Assembly (NCBI GenBank): GCA_016791425.1
Contig: JAEUMQ010000001.1
Location: forward strand, 313,138-377,137
Reading direction: 5' to 3'
Length of the DNA stretch: 64,000 bases
Source: Hyphomonadaceae bacterium
GTDB lineage: Bacteria; Pseudomonadota; Alphaproteobacteria; Caulobacterales; Aquidulcibacteraceae
This document shows positions 1-7,414 of this stretch, piece by piece. Position 1 is the stretch's first letter. Every line of letters begins with the position of its first letter. The position numbers and the translations under genes are program-made. Under the pieces are notes generated by a model. That model made no database searches. It was not told the origin of the DNA and saw nothing but the letters and a program-made list of their open reading frames with translations.

Positions 1-1674
1 TATGTCGCGTGCGCCGAGGAACAAGGCGCAGATGTCGCGAAACTTCAGGGCACCACGCAGAACGACATCATCAAGGAATATCTTTCGCGCGGCACCTACA
101 TCTTCCCGCCGAAGCCGAGCCTGAAGCTCACAGCAGACACGATCTCCTGGTGCCTCGGCGCCATGCCGAAATGGAACCCGATCAATGTCTGCTCCTACCA
201 TCTGCAGGAAGCCGGCGCGACGCCGGAACAGGAGCTCGCCTATGCGCTCGCCGCGGCGATCGCGGTGCTCGATGAAGTGAAGGCGCGTGGCGCGGTGCCG
301 GAGAAGGACTTCCCCCTCGTATTCTCGCGTTTGTCGTTCTTCGTGAACGCCGGGATCCGCTTCGTCACCGAGCTCTGCAAGATGCGCGCGTTCACCGAGC
401 TCTGGGACGAGCTGGGCCGCGATCGCTACAACGTGCTCGACGAGAAGGCGCGCCGCTTCCGCTACGGCGTGCAGGTGAACTCGCTCGGCCTCACCGAACC
501 GCAGGCTGAGAACAACGTCTATCGCATCCTGATCGAGATGCTCGCCGTAACGCTTTCGAAGGGCGCCCGCGCGCGCGCCGTGCAATTGCCCGCCTGGAAC
601 GAAGCGCTCGGGCTGCCGCGTCCCTGGGATCAGCAATGGTCGCTGAGGATGCAGCAGGTCCTCGCCTACGAAACCGACCTCCTCGAATACGAAGACCTGT
701 TCGAAGGCTCGCACGTCGTCGCGGCGAAAGTCGCGGAATTGAAAGCCGGCGTGATGACCGAGCTGGCGCGCATCGAAGCGCTCGGCGGCGCGATCGCGGC
801 GGTCGAAAGCGGCGACCTCAAGGAGCGCCTGGTCGATTCCAATCGCAAGCGCGCCCGCGCCGTCGAAACCGGCGAATTGCCCGTGGTCGGCGTCAACCGC
901 TTCACCCAGGGCGAGCCTTCGCCGCTTTCGGCCGGTGAATCGAGCGTCATGAGCGTCGAGTTCCGCGTCGAGGCCGAAGCCGTCGGGCGCCTGAAGGCCT
1001 GGCGCGCGCAACGCAACGATGCCGACGTGAAGAAAGCTCTCGCCGCACTGGAAAGCGATGCGCGCGCGGACGCCAACATCATGCCCGCCACGCTCGCCTG
1101 CGCGAAGGCCGGGATCACGACCGGCGAATGGGCGCAAGCTTTGCGCAATGTGTTCGGCGAATACCGCGCGCCGACCGGCGTGGCGCTGGTCATCGAAGCG
1201 AGCGAAGCCGAAGACGACGAGAAAGTCCGCAAGGATGTCGTGCGCGTCTCGGAAAAACTCGGCCGCACGCTGACGATCCTGGTCGGCAAGCCGGGCCTCG
1301 ATGGACATTCCAACGGCGCCGAGCAGATCGCCGCGCGCGCCCGCTCGCTCGGCATGAACGCGATCTATGAGGGCATCCGCCTGACGCCCGCGCAGATCGT
1401 CGCCGCCGCGAAAGAGCACAAAGTCCACGCCGTCGGCCTTTCCATCCTCTCCGGCTCGCACTTGGATCTCGTGCGCGACGTCGTGCAGATGCTGCGCGCC
1501 GAAGGCATTGGCGTTCCGGTGTTCGTCGGCGGCATCATCCCGCCGGCGGACGGCCAGGCCCTCACCCAGATGGGCGTCGCCGGCATCTACACGCCGAAGG
1601 ACTACAAGATCACCGAGATCATGGGCGACATCGTGAAGACCGTCGAAGCGCGCGCCGTTACACAGGCGCGATGA
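1..1674 (+). CDS. ecm: Ethylmalonyl-CoA mutase (MeaA/Ecm type), 3' part
   Basis: Adenosylcobalamin-dependent mutase of the methylmalonyl-CoA mutase family. The MeaA-type branch interconverts ethylmalonyl-CoA and methylsuccinyl-CoA in the ethylmalonyl-CoA pathway of acetate assimilation. The frame is open from the first base, so roughly 100 N-terminal residues lie outside the window; 557 codons are present. The front is the catalytic barrel (SYHLQEAGATPEQELAY near codons 65-81). The end is a B12-binding domain with DGHSNG (the DxHxxG cobalt-ligand motif, codons 434-439), then SILSGSH and a GG pair near codon 510. The stop overlaps the next start as ATGA. A plain methylmalonyl-CoA mutase is the main alternative; I judge it less likely because the sequence resembles MeaA proteins. 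That it draws cofactor from the adenosyltransferase at 48.1 kb is inference. Confidence 0.88.
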   Translation, partial: YVACAEEQGADVAKLQGTTQNDIIKEYLSRGTYIFPPKPSLKLTADTISWCLGAMPKWNPINVCSYHLQEAGATPEQELAYALAAAIAVLDEVKARGAVPEKDFPLVFSRLSFFVNAGIRFVTELCKMRAFTELWDELGRDRYNVLDEKARRFRYGVQVNSLGLTEPQAENNVYRILIEMLAVTLSKGARARAVQLPAWNEALGLPRPWDQQWSLRMQQVLAYETDLLEYEDLFEGSHVVAAKVAELKAGVMTELARIEALGGAIAAVESGDLKERLVDSNRKRARAVETGELPVVGVNRFTQGEPSPLSAGESSVMSVEFRVEAEAVGRLKAWRAQRNDADVKKALAALESDARADANIMPATLACAKAGITTGEWAQALRNVFGEYRAPTGVALVIEASEAEDDEKVRKDVVRVSEKLGRTLTILVGKPGLDGHSNGAEQIAARARSLGMNAIYEGIRLTPAQIVAAAKEHKVHAVGLSILSGSHLDLVRDVVQMLRAEGIGVPVFVGGIIPPADGQALTQMGVAGIYTPKDYKITEIMGDIVKTVEARAVTQAR

Positions 1675-2486
1675 GCCCGCTCGACATCGAGCGCGCCACG
1701 ATCCGCGCTTGGCCCGCTGCGGAAACCGAAGAGCGCTTCGGCTGGTTCCTGCTTGCGAGCGGCGGCGTGACGGGCCGCGTCAACGCCGCATGGCCGCTCG
1801 GTTGGACGAATGAAGCAAGCATCGATGATGCGATCGCATCGGTTGAAGCCTGGTACGCCGAAAGAAACCTGCCGCCGCGCTTCAAGCTGACAGACGCCGC
1901 CTTCACGCCGCCGGATTTGCCTGATGTGCTCGCGCGACGTGGATATGCAGGAAGCACGCACACGTTAGTCATGACCCGCGCTCTCTCCCGCTTCCCGGAC
2001 GCTCGCGCAGCGAGCGATCCAGGATCCAAGGTGCAGCTCGGATCTGTGTTGGGCCCCGGCTCGCTTGCTCTGCAATCGGCCGGGGAACGCGTCCAAATGT
2101 CGGAGGAGATGCCGAAGGCGTTCGACGATGCGCTCGTTGCATCCACGCCCGATCCGACCGAGCTCGACGAGCGCCGCTCCATCGCCGCGCGCATGCCCAA
2201 GCCACGCGCCTATGCCTGCATCGAGATGGACGGCCGCGCGGCCGCGGTGGGCGCGAGCGCGATTGCCGACGGCCTGGCGGGCGTCTTCCTCATGCGCACG
2301 ATCGCTGAAGCGAGGCGCAGGGGATGCGCGCGACGCATTCTCGACGCGTTGCTGGATTGGGCGGCGGCGCGCGATGCGCACGACGCGTTCCTGCAGGTGG
2401 AAGCTGACAATCACGGCGCCATCGAACTCTACAAGCGCGCCGGATTTACGACGCTGAGCTCGTATCGGTTTTGGAAGCAGCGATGA
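1671..2486 (+). CDS. GNAT-family N-acetyltransferase with embedded palindromic repeat
   Basis: A 271-residue acetyltransferase; the substrate is not predictable. The C-terminal half is a recognisable GNAT fold: the acetyl-CoA pyrophosphate loop region reads TIAEARRRGCARRI, and the end has the usual N-x-x-A-x-x-LY-x-x-x-GF pattern (NHGAIELYKRAGF). The N-terminal half is a degenerate GNAT-like domain. Residues about 107-141 (FPDARAASDPG and following, through LGPGSLALQSAGER) do not look like GNAT sequence; they are the translation of a palindromic repeat that also occurs at 5319-5430. The start ATG overlaps the stop of the mutase gene (ATGA), suggesting translational coupling. The 3' end overlaps the convergent membrane-protein gene by 41 bases. 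Confidence 0.8.
   Translation: MSPLDIERATIRAWPAAETEERFGWFLLASGGVTGRVNAAWPLGWTNEASIDDAIASVEAWYAERNLPPRFKLTDAAFTPPDLPDVLARRGYAGSTHTLVMTRALSRFPDARAASDPGSKVQLGSVLGPGSLALQSAGERVQMSEEMPKAFDDALVASTPDPTELDERRSIAARMPKPRAYACIEMDGRAAAVGASAIADGLAGVFLMRTIAEARRRGCARRILDALLDWAAARDAHDAFLQVEADNHGAIELYKRAGFTTLSSYRFWKQR
1991..2094 (+). repeat. Palindromic repeat (RPE-like) inside the GNAT gene, copy 1
   Basis: A ~104 bp imperfect palindrome beginning CTTCCCGGAC, with GATCCAGGATCCA in the left half and GGCCCCGGCTCG...CGGCCGGGGAACG forming a hairpin in the right half. The same landmarks in the same order occur at 5319-5430 in an intergenic region. Here the element stays in frame and adds about 35 residues to the acetyltransferase, as Rickettsia palindromic elements do in other alphaproteobacteria. 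Confidence 0.75.
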
Positions 2487-3117
2487 GCCGCGTCATCGCC
2501 GCAGCCCCGAAGAGCGGTGCGACGAACGGAAAGAGCGCCGCCGCCAGCCCGACGATCAGCACCGGCAGCGGATGCTTCTTCCGCAGGTCGCTCGCCTCTT
2601 TCCAGCTCATGCGCCGCACAGCCGCCAGCGAAAAGAACTCCCGCCCCATCAGCCCGCCATTGAGCAAGAGGAAGACGACGATGTTCGCAACCGGAACGAA
2701 CAGGATCGGCAATGCGAGCAAGTTCAGCCCGAGCGCCGGCAGCCCGATCCGCAAGCCGTTGGCGAGGCCCTCTCCGAGCGGGACCATCCGCCCCGGAGGA
2801 ACGCCGACCGCCTTCTCCACCCGCCCCGCCGCCACGTCGAACAGGGCCGAACCGATCATCATGGAGATGCCGGGCGAGAGCGCGATCGCCAGCACCACGA
2901 TCCCGGCCCCGGCCAGCCAATCGGCGAGATCGAGCATCGCGCCCCAGAACCCGGTCCCTTCCGGGATGAGCGGCAGGACGTAAGTGAAGGCGCCCCAGGC
3001 CGCCGCCCCTGTCGCCGCCGCCGCCCCGATCACGCAGAGAATCGCCATGAGCGCCAGCCGCCCGAAAACGTCTCCCAGGCCGCCCCGGATTGCGCTGAAC
3101 GCCGCGCCGATTTTCAT
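2446..3117 (-). CDS. EI24/CysZ-like integral membrane protein
   Basis: A 223-residue polytopic membrane protein resembling the EI24 (CysZ, DUF540) family, members of which act in sulfate uptake or have unknown roles. I see four or more hydrophobic segments (starting LALMAILCVIGAAAATGAAA, then GIVVLAIALSPGISMMIG, LNLLALPILFVPVANIVVFLLL and PVLIVGLAAALFPFVAPLFG) and the family-like patch LMGREFFSLAAVRRMSWKEA before the last one. I chose the internal start MKIGAAF; the frame extends 36 codons upstream, but that extension is low-complexity and runs into the divergent promoter region of nrdA. No substrate can be assigned, and no sulfate-assimilation genes are nearby. Confidence 0.7.
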   Translation of the reverse strand: MKIGAAFSAIRGGLGDVFGRLALMAILCVIGAAAATGAAAWGAFTYVLPLIPEGTGFWGAMLDLADWLAGAGIVVLAIALSPGISMMIGSALFDVAAGRVEKAVGVPPGRMVPLGEGLANGLRIGLPALGLNLLALPILFVPVANIVVFLLLNGGLMGREFFSLAAVRRMSWKEASDLRKKHPLPVLIVGLAAALFPFVAPLFGAAAMTRLIAASKTDTSSAS

Positions 3118-3196
3118 GGCTCCTCCCGTTCCGGCCCCTACATCTTGGCCGGGCCCTTGGAAATCCTGGGCCGACCGCCCGAATGCGGCCCGACCT

Positions 3197-3205
3197 TGTG
3201 GATAA
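3197..3205 (-). promoter_or_regulatory. DnaA box upstream of nrdA
   Basis: TGTGGATAA, the exact reverse complement of the DnaA consensus TTATCCACA, lies 168 bp before the chosen nrdA start, between divergent genes. DnaA control of ribonucleotide reductase is known in other bacteria; here it is inferred from the site alone. Confidence 0.5.
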
Positions 3206-3225
3206 GTGTCCGCCGAAGCCGTCAA

Positions 3226-3249
3226 AAAAGACCCCTCCGGAGGGTTTTC
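3226..3249. other. GC-rich hairpin flanked by A and T tracts
   Basis: CCCTCCGGAGGG is a perfect dyad preceded by AAAAAAGA and followed by TTTT, so it has the form of an intrinsic terminator. It sits between divergent genes, where no annotated transcript should end. It may attenuate the nrdA leader or end an unseen short transcript. Confidence 0.35.
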
Positions 3250-3274
3250 ATTATGAAGTTTTTAGGACCCTCAA

Positions 3275-3323
3275 TCCCTATATATAGCGGCACGGCATGT
3301 TCGGCACACACCACACATTGCGG
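3275..3323. promoter_or_regulatory. Pair of NrdR-like boxes upstream of nrdA
   Basis: Positions 3275-3290 (TCCCTATATATAGCGG) match 12 of 16 bases of the NrdR box consensus ACACWATATATWGTGT; positions 3308-3323 (ACACCACACATTGCGG) match 11 of 16. Their starts are 33 bp apart, about three helical turns, the usual spacing for NrdR. The first box overlaps a CTATAT -10-like element, so binding would block transcription. Confidence 0.6.
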
Positions 3324-3372
3324 TTTTGCCAGCGTCGAGTCGGGTTAAAGGCGAGTGAAGGGGGCGAGTGAA

Positions 3373-5232
3373 ATGGGAGCAGCGCAGCAACGGGCGAAGG
3401 CGGCGGTCCACCGGGGCAAGCCGAAGCCTTTGAGCCCGTTCAAAGTGGTCGAGCGGGTCAGGACCGACCCCGCGCGCGACGCGCTGCTGACCGACTTCGG
3501 CAAGAAGACGCTGGAGGACCGCTATGTCCTCCCCGGCGAGACCTTCCAGGACATGTTCGCGCGCGTGGCCTCCGCCTACGCTGACGACATCGACCACGCT
3601 CAGCGCATCTACGATTACATCTCCCGGCTCTGGTTCATGCCGGCGACCCCGGTGCTCTCCAATGGCGGCGCCGAGCGCGGCCTTCCCATCTCCTGCTTCC
3701 TGAACGCGGTCGGCGACAGCCTCGACTGCATCATGGACACCTGGAACGAGAACGTCTGGCTCGCCTCCAATGGCGGCGGCATCGGCACCTATTGGGGCGG
3801 CGTCCGTTCCATTGGCGAAAAGGTCGGCCAGAACGGCCAAACGAGCGGCATCATCCCGTTCATCCGCGTGATGGATTCTCTGACGCTGGCGATCAGCCAG
3901 GGCTCGCTCCGCCGCGGCTCGGCGGCGGTCTATCTCGACATCCACCACCCCGAGATCGAGGAATTCCTCGAGATCCGGAAGGCGGCCGGCGACTTCAACC
4001 GCAAGAGCCTCAACCTCCACCACGGCATCAACATCACCGACGAGTTCATGAACGCGGTGAAGGACGACCTGCCCTTCGCGCTGCGCTCGCCGAAGGACGG
4101 CTCGCCGCTGAAGTCGGTGAACGCGCGCAAGCTCTGGCAGAAGATCCTGGAGCTGCGCCTGCAGACGGGCGAGCCCTACATCATCTTCTCCGACACCGTG
4201 AACGCGCACCTCCCGAAGCACCAGCGCGACCTCGGCCTCAAGGTGCGCCAGTCCAATCTCTGCTCCGAGATCATGCTGCACACCGGCCTCGACCATCTCG
4301 GGCGCGAGCGCACGGCGGTCTGCTGCCTCTCCTCGGTCAACGCCGAGAAGTTCGAGGAATGGGTGGATGAGCCGCAATTCATCGAGGACATCTTCCGCTT
4401 CCTCGACAATGTGCTCGAAGACTTCATCAACCGTGCGCCGGACGAGATGGAGCGCGCCAAATACGCCGCCTATCGCGAGCGCAGCGTCGGCCTCGGGCTG
4501 ATGGGCTTCCATTCCTTCCTTCAGTCGAAGGGCATCCCGATGGAATCGGCGATGGCGAAGGTGTGGAACATGCGCATCTTCAAGCATCTGCGCCGCGGCG
4601 CCGACGCCGCCTCGGTGAAGCTGGCCAAAGAGCGCGGCCCCTGCCCCGACGCGGCCGAAACCGGCGTCATGGCGCGCTTCTCCCACAAGCTCGCGATCGC
4701 GCCCACCGCATCGATCTCGATCATCTGCGGCGGAACGAGCGCCGGCATCGAGCCGATCCCGGCGAACATCTACACCCACAAGACGCTCTCCGGCTCGTTC
4801 GCGGTGAAGAATCCGTACCTGGAAGGCATCCTCGACGCGAAGGGCAAGAACACGGAAGCGGTGTGGTCGTCGATCCTGAAGAACGAAGGCTCGGTGCAGC
4901 ACCTCGACTTCCTCACGCAGGATGAGAAGGACACCTTCAAGACCGCGTTCGAGATCGACCAGCGCTGGATCGTCGAGCTCGCGGCCGACCGCACGCCGTT
5001 CATCTGCCAATCGCACTCGCTCAACGTCTTCCTGCCGGGCGATGTCGATAAGTGGGACCTGCACATGCTGCACTGGATGGCGTGGGAGCGCGGCGTGAAG
5101 AGTCTCTATTATTGCCGCTCCAAGTCGGTGCAGCGCGCCGGCTTCGCCAACGGCGAGGAACCGGCCGAGGCGCTCGTTCCTTCCGCGCCGGCCGAGCGCA
5201 CGGATTACGAGGAATGCCTCGCCTGCCAGTGA
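3373..5232 (+). CDS. nrdA: Class Ia ribonucleoside-diphosphate reductase, alpha subunit
   Basis: Catalytic subunit reducing ribonucleoside diphosphates to deoxy forms for DNA synthesis; partner of the beta subunit at 11.3 kb. The protein has 619 residues. Visible catalytic features are the redox cysteine in ISCFLN (residue 108), the thiyl-radical motif NLCSEI (Cys 297), the second redox cysteine region VCCLSS (about 317) and a C-terminal ECLACQ tail (CxxC) that relays electrons from thioredoxin or glutaredoxin. There is no N-terminal ATP-cone, so the usual overall-activity site is absent; the first ~35 residues are a basic tail. I prefer ATG 3373 over GTG 3355 because AGGGGG lies 8 bases before it. 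NrdR-like boxes and a DnaA box lie upstream and a strong hairpin follows. Confidence 0.95.
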   Translation: MGAAQQRAKAAVHRGKPKPLSPFKVVERVRTDPARDALLTDFGKKTLEDRYVLPGETFQDMFARVASAYADDIDHAQRIYDYISRLWFMPATPVLSNGGAERGLPISCFLNAVGDSLDCIMDTWNENVWLASNGGGIGTYWGGVRSIGEKVGQNGQTSGIIPFIRVMDSLTLAISQGSLRRGSAAVYLDIHHPEIEEFLEIRKAAGDFNRKSLNLHHGINITDEFMNAVKDDLPFALRSPKDGSPLKSVNARKLWQKILELRLQTGEPYIIFSDTVNAHLPKHQRDLGLKVRQSNLCSEIMLHTGLDHLGRERTAVCCLSSVNAEKFEEWVDEPQFIEDIFRFLDNVLEDFINRAPDEMERAKYAAYRERSVGLGLMGFHSFLQSKGIPMESAMAKVWNMRIFKHLRRGADAASVKLAKERGPCPDAAETGVMARFSHKLAIAPTASISIICGGTSAGIEPIPANIYTHKTLSGSFAVKNPYLEGILDAKGKNTEAVWSSILKNEGSVQHLDFLTQDEKDTFKTAFEIDQRWIVELAADRTPFICQSHSLNVFLPGDVDKWDLHMLHWMAWERGVKSLYYCRSKSVQRAGFANGEEPAEALVPSAPAERTDYEECLACQ

Positions 5233-5256
5233 GGCGCTGAGTTTTCGGGTCGGAGT

Positions 5257-5290
5257 GAAACGCCCCTTTCCTTGCGGAAAGGGGCGTTTC
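5257..5290 (+). terminator. Hairpin terminator after nrdA
   Basis: A perfect 15 bp stem (GAAACGCCCCTTTCC at 5257-5271 and its complement at 5276-5290) with a TTGC loop begins 25 bases after the nrdA stop. There is no long T tract, so termination efficiency is uncertain. Confidence 0.7.
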
Positions 5291-5318
5291 CACGTTGCCG
5301 GCTCGACAAACGCGCACG

Positions 5319-5430
5319 CTTCCCGGACAAGCGCGCGATCCGAGATCCAACGTCGTGGAAACCTCTGCAGGGAAGCGCCAAGCTGAGCATTGGACCCCGG
5401 CCCTCGCGCTACCGCGCTCGGCCGGGGAGC
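5319..5430 (+). repeat. Palindromic repeat (RPE-like), copy 2, intergenic
   Basis: Begins CTTCCCGGAC, contains GATCCGAGATCCA, and ends in a CCCCGGCC...GGCCGGGG hairpin. These are the same ordered landmarks as the copy inside the GNAT gene at 1991-2094. The middle is about 10 bases longer here and the outer halves are the most alike. Confidence 0.7.
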
Positions 5431-5449
5431 GTGCTCTGGGACCACAACG

Positions 5450-6067
5450 TCAGCCGCTTTCGAAGCGGAAGCGGGCCGGCGCGGCGAGCGCCATGAACCC
5501 CGGCAAAGCATGCTCGAACGGACGCCCGAGCGGCGTTTCGAGATTGGCCGGACGGAAAAGACGCCGCGCCTGCTTGCGAGACAGCGGCCGCTTGGAAAGC
5601 CGGCGCGCGAGACGCTTCGCATAGGGCGCCGGATCGAGCGCGACGCGGATGAGCGCCTCGATGCGCGCCGCGAGCGGAACCGCATCATGGACCGTGGCGG
5701 CGAATGTGCGCCTTGCGGCGCGCGCGGCGCGCTTGCTGCGGCGCTTGGCGCCGGCCGCGGCCTTGAAGGCGACGCGCCATTCCTCCGATTCCTCCGGAAC
5801 CGGACGCAAGCGCGAACCTTTCACCTCCTTCCGCGGCCCGCGCCTGCGCGGCGCCGTGGGCGAGAGCGTGATAGCGGCGGCCTCGGCAAGGAGCAGCAGA
5901 CGCGCGAGGCGCTCAAGCGGCAACAGCCATAAGAGGATGTCGTTGCGCTGGTGCGCCTGCACATAGAGGCGCGCCGCCAGTTTCGCCGGCTCCTCCACGG
6001 TCGCGGCCATGCATCGGAGGAAGTAGCGGAAGGTCGTCCAGGCGTCGGAGAGTGTAATCGGAAGCAT
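5450..6067 (-). CDS. Basic hypothetical protein
   Basis: A 205-residue arginine- and alanine-rich protein that I do not recognise. The N-terminal 65 residues are helical and leucine-rich (LLWLLPLERLARLLLL near residue 45-60), but not clearly transmembrane because arginines interrupt them. The middle (about 70-120) is a highly basic linker with KRRSKRAARAARR. The C-terminus contains RPANLETPLGRPFEHALPGF, which looks like a conserved block rather than random translation. The gene stands alone between the nrdA terminator/repeat region and the divergent CDF transporter. Start taken at the first ATG. The coding call rests on length and codon-position bias; function unknown. Confidence 0.6.
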   Translation of the reverse strand: MLPITLSDAWTTFRYFLRCMAATVEEPAKLAARLYVQAHQRNDILLWLLPLERLARLLLLAEAAAITLSPTAPRRRGPRKEVKGSRLRPVPEESEEWRVAFKAAAGAKRRSKRAARAARRTFAATVHDAVPLAARIEALIRVALDPAPYAKRLARRLSKRPLSRKQARRLFRPANLETPLGRPFEHALPGFMALAAPARFRFESG

Positions 6068-6117
6068 CGCGGCGATTGTACCGCGCCTTGCGCTCGGTCG
6101 GATAAGATTGCGCCTAT

Positions 6118-6180
6118 CCCCCTATTCCGGCCGCCTGGCTCATTCTTCATGCGAACGAAAAGCCGCATGGAATAAGGGGA
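6118..6180. other. Nested inverted repeat between divergent genes
   Basis: CCCCTATTCC (6119-6128) pairs with GGAATAAGGGG (6169-6179) apart from one bulged A. Inside it CATGCG (6148-6153) pairs with CGCATG (6164-6169). It lies midway between two divergent genes and could be a transcribed hairpin or a regulator site. Confidence 0.35.
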
Positions 6181-6258
6181 ATGCGCACCCGGACGCCCGC
6201 GCCCCAGCCTTGAGACGCCGCACCCTATGCGTCGAACGCGGCGCCGTCCGTCCCCGGG

Positions 6259-6294
6259 TTTGGCGAAGCCCGCGACTTCCTATATCTAGCGGCC
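6259..6294 (+). promoter_or_regulatory. Putative promoter giving a leaderless CDF transcript
   Basis: TTTGGC (6259-6264), 16 bp, TATATC (6281-6286, within CCTATATCTAG), then only 8 bases to the ATG at 6295. No Shine-Dalgarno sequence fits between, so transcription probably starts at or next to the start codon. Confidence 0.45.
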
Positions 6295-7251
6295 ATGCAC
6301 GATGGGCGCGCGCACGATCATTCGCACGGTGACTCGCACGGCGGTCATGCGCACGGCGGTCATGCGCATGGCGGCCACGCCCACGCCCATGACGTCGGCC
6401 ACATCGGCCCGCAACGTTATTCCATCGCGCTTGGCATCAATCTCGCCTTCGTCGCGATCGAGGCGATCGCCGGCTTCTGGGCGAACTCCACCGCGCTCCT
6501 CTCCGACGCCGCGCACAATCTTTCCGACGTGCTCGGGCTCGCCATCGCGGGCGGCGCGGCCTGGCTGGCGACGAAGAAGCCGAACGCGCAGCGCACCTAT
6601 GGCTTCGGCAAGGCCAGCGTGCTCGCCGCGCTCGCCAACGCGCTGACCCTGGTCATCGCGTCGGGCGCGATCGGCTGGGAGGCGACCCGGCGCATGTTCG
6701 ATCCGCAGAGCATCGAGCCGGGCATCGTGATGGCCGTGGCGGCCGCCGGCGTCGTCGTGAACGGCGCGAGCGCCCTCCTCTTCATGGGAACGAAGGACCT
6801 CAACGCGAAGGCCGCGTTCGCGCACCTGGCGGCGGACGCGGCCGTGTCGCTCGGCGTCATCGTCGCGGGCTTTCTGGTGTGGCGCACGGGCGCGGCCTGG
6901 ATCGATCCGGCGACCAGCCTCGTCATCGTCGCCGTGATCGTGTGGGGAACCGCCGGACTGCTGAAGCAATCCTTCGACCTGGCGATGGATGCAGCGCCCG
7001 CGGGCGTCGATGTGAACGATGTGCGCGCGCATCTGGCGGCGCTGGAAGGCGTGCATTCGGTGCACGATCTGCATGTGTGGCCGATGAGCACGACGGAGAC
7101 CGCGCTCACCGCGCATCTGGTGCGGCCCGCCGGCGGCGACGACGCGTTTCTCGCCGATGTCGCCAGGGGCGTCGCGCAGCGCTTCGGCATCGGCCACGTG
7201 ACGCTGCAGATCGAGCGCGCCCGCCGCGACGATTGCGCCGATCATCACTGA
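6295..7251 (+). CDS. Cation diffusion facilitator (CzcD/ZitB-like) metal exporter
   Basis: A 318-residue inner-membrane proton-coupled exporter, probably for zinc, cobalt or cadmium. The first ~35 residues are a histidine-rich tail of HGGHA repeats that would bind metal in the cytoplasm. Six transmembrane segments follow, with the two metal-site motifs HNLSD (TM2) and HLAAD (TM5), both HxxxD as in zinc-type CDF proteins. The C-terminal ~80 residues form the cytoplasmic regulatory domain (VHDLHVWPMS is the typical strand). Transcription is probably leaderless from the promoter just upstream. The gene is alone; the repeat element follows directly. Metal specificity is inferred from the HxxxD pairs. 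Confidence 0.92.
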   Translation: MHDGRAHDHSHGDSHGGHAHGGHAHGGHAHAHDVGHIGPQRYSIALGINLAFVAIEAIAGFWANSTALLSDAAHNLSDVLGLAIAGGAAWLATKKPNAQRTYGFGKASVLAALANALTLVIASGAIGWEATRRMFDPQSIEPGIVMAVAAAGVVVNGASALLFMGTKDLNAKAAFAHLAADAAVSLGVIVAGFLVWRTGAAWIDPATSLVIVAVIVWGTAGLLKQSFDLAMDAAPAGVDVNDVRAHLAALEGVHSVHDLHVWPMSTTETALTAHLVRPAGGDDAFLADVARGVAQRFGIGHVTLQIERARRDDCADHH

Positions 7252-7262
7252 CGTCGAAGGAC

Positions 7263-7414
7263 GAGGCGCTTTCCTCCCCCGTTCACGGGGGAGGTGGTCG
7301 CGTAGCGACCGGAGGGGGCGCGTGCGACGATCGGCCGGGCGTTAGCTTATTTGCGCCCCCCTCAGTCACGCTTCGCGTGACAGCTCCCCCGTTCACGGGG
7401 GAGCAAAGCGCCTT
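7263..7414. repeat. Composite palindromic intergenic repeat, copy A
   Basis: About 150 bp bounded by GAGGCGCTTT and AAAGCGCCTT. Each end carries the hairpin CTCCCCCGTTCACGGGGGAG. One inner half reads GTGGTCGCGTAGCGACCGG, the other CAGTCACGCTTCGCGTGAC. The organisation matches copies B (10985-11134) and C (17282-17430). It fills the space between convergent genes and reaches the stop codon of the next one. Confidence 0.9.

Noticed and set aside
3373-5232. nrdA as an N-terminally truncated gene
   Set aside because: The missing ATP-cone is a known natural variant, all catalytic cysteines are present, and a good ribosome site precedes the start.
3271-5688. An 805-codon open frame on the minus strand across nrdA
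   Set aside because: It is antisense to an intact nrdA, has shadow-type composition rich in Arg/Ala/Glu and no domains; such frames are expected at this GC content.
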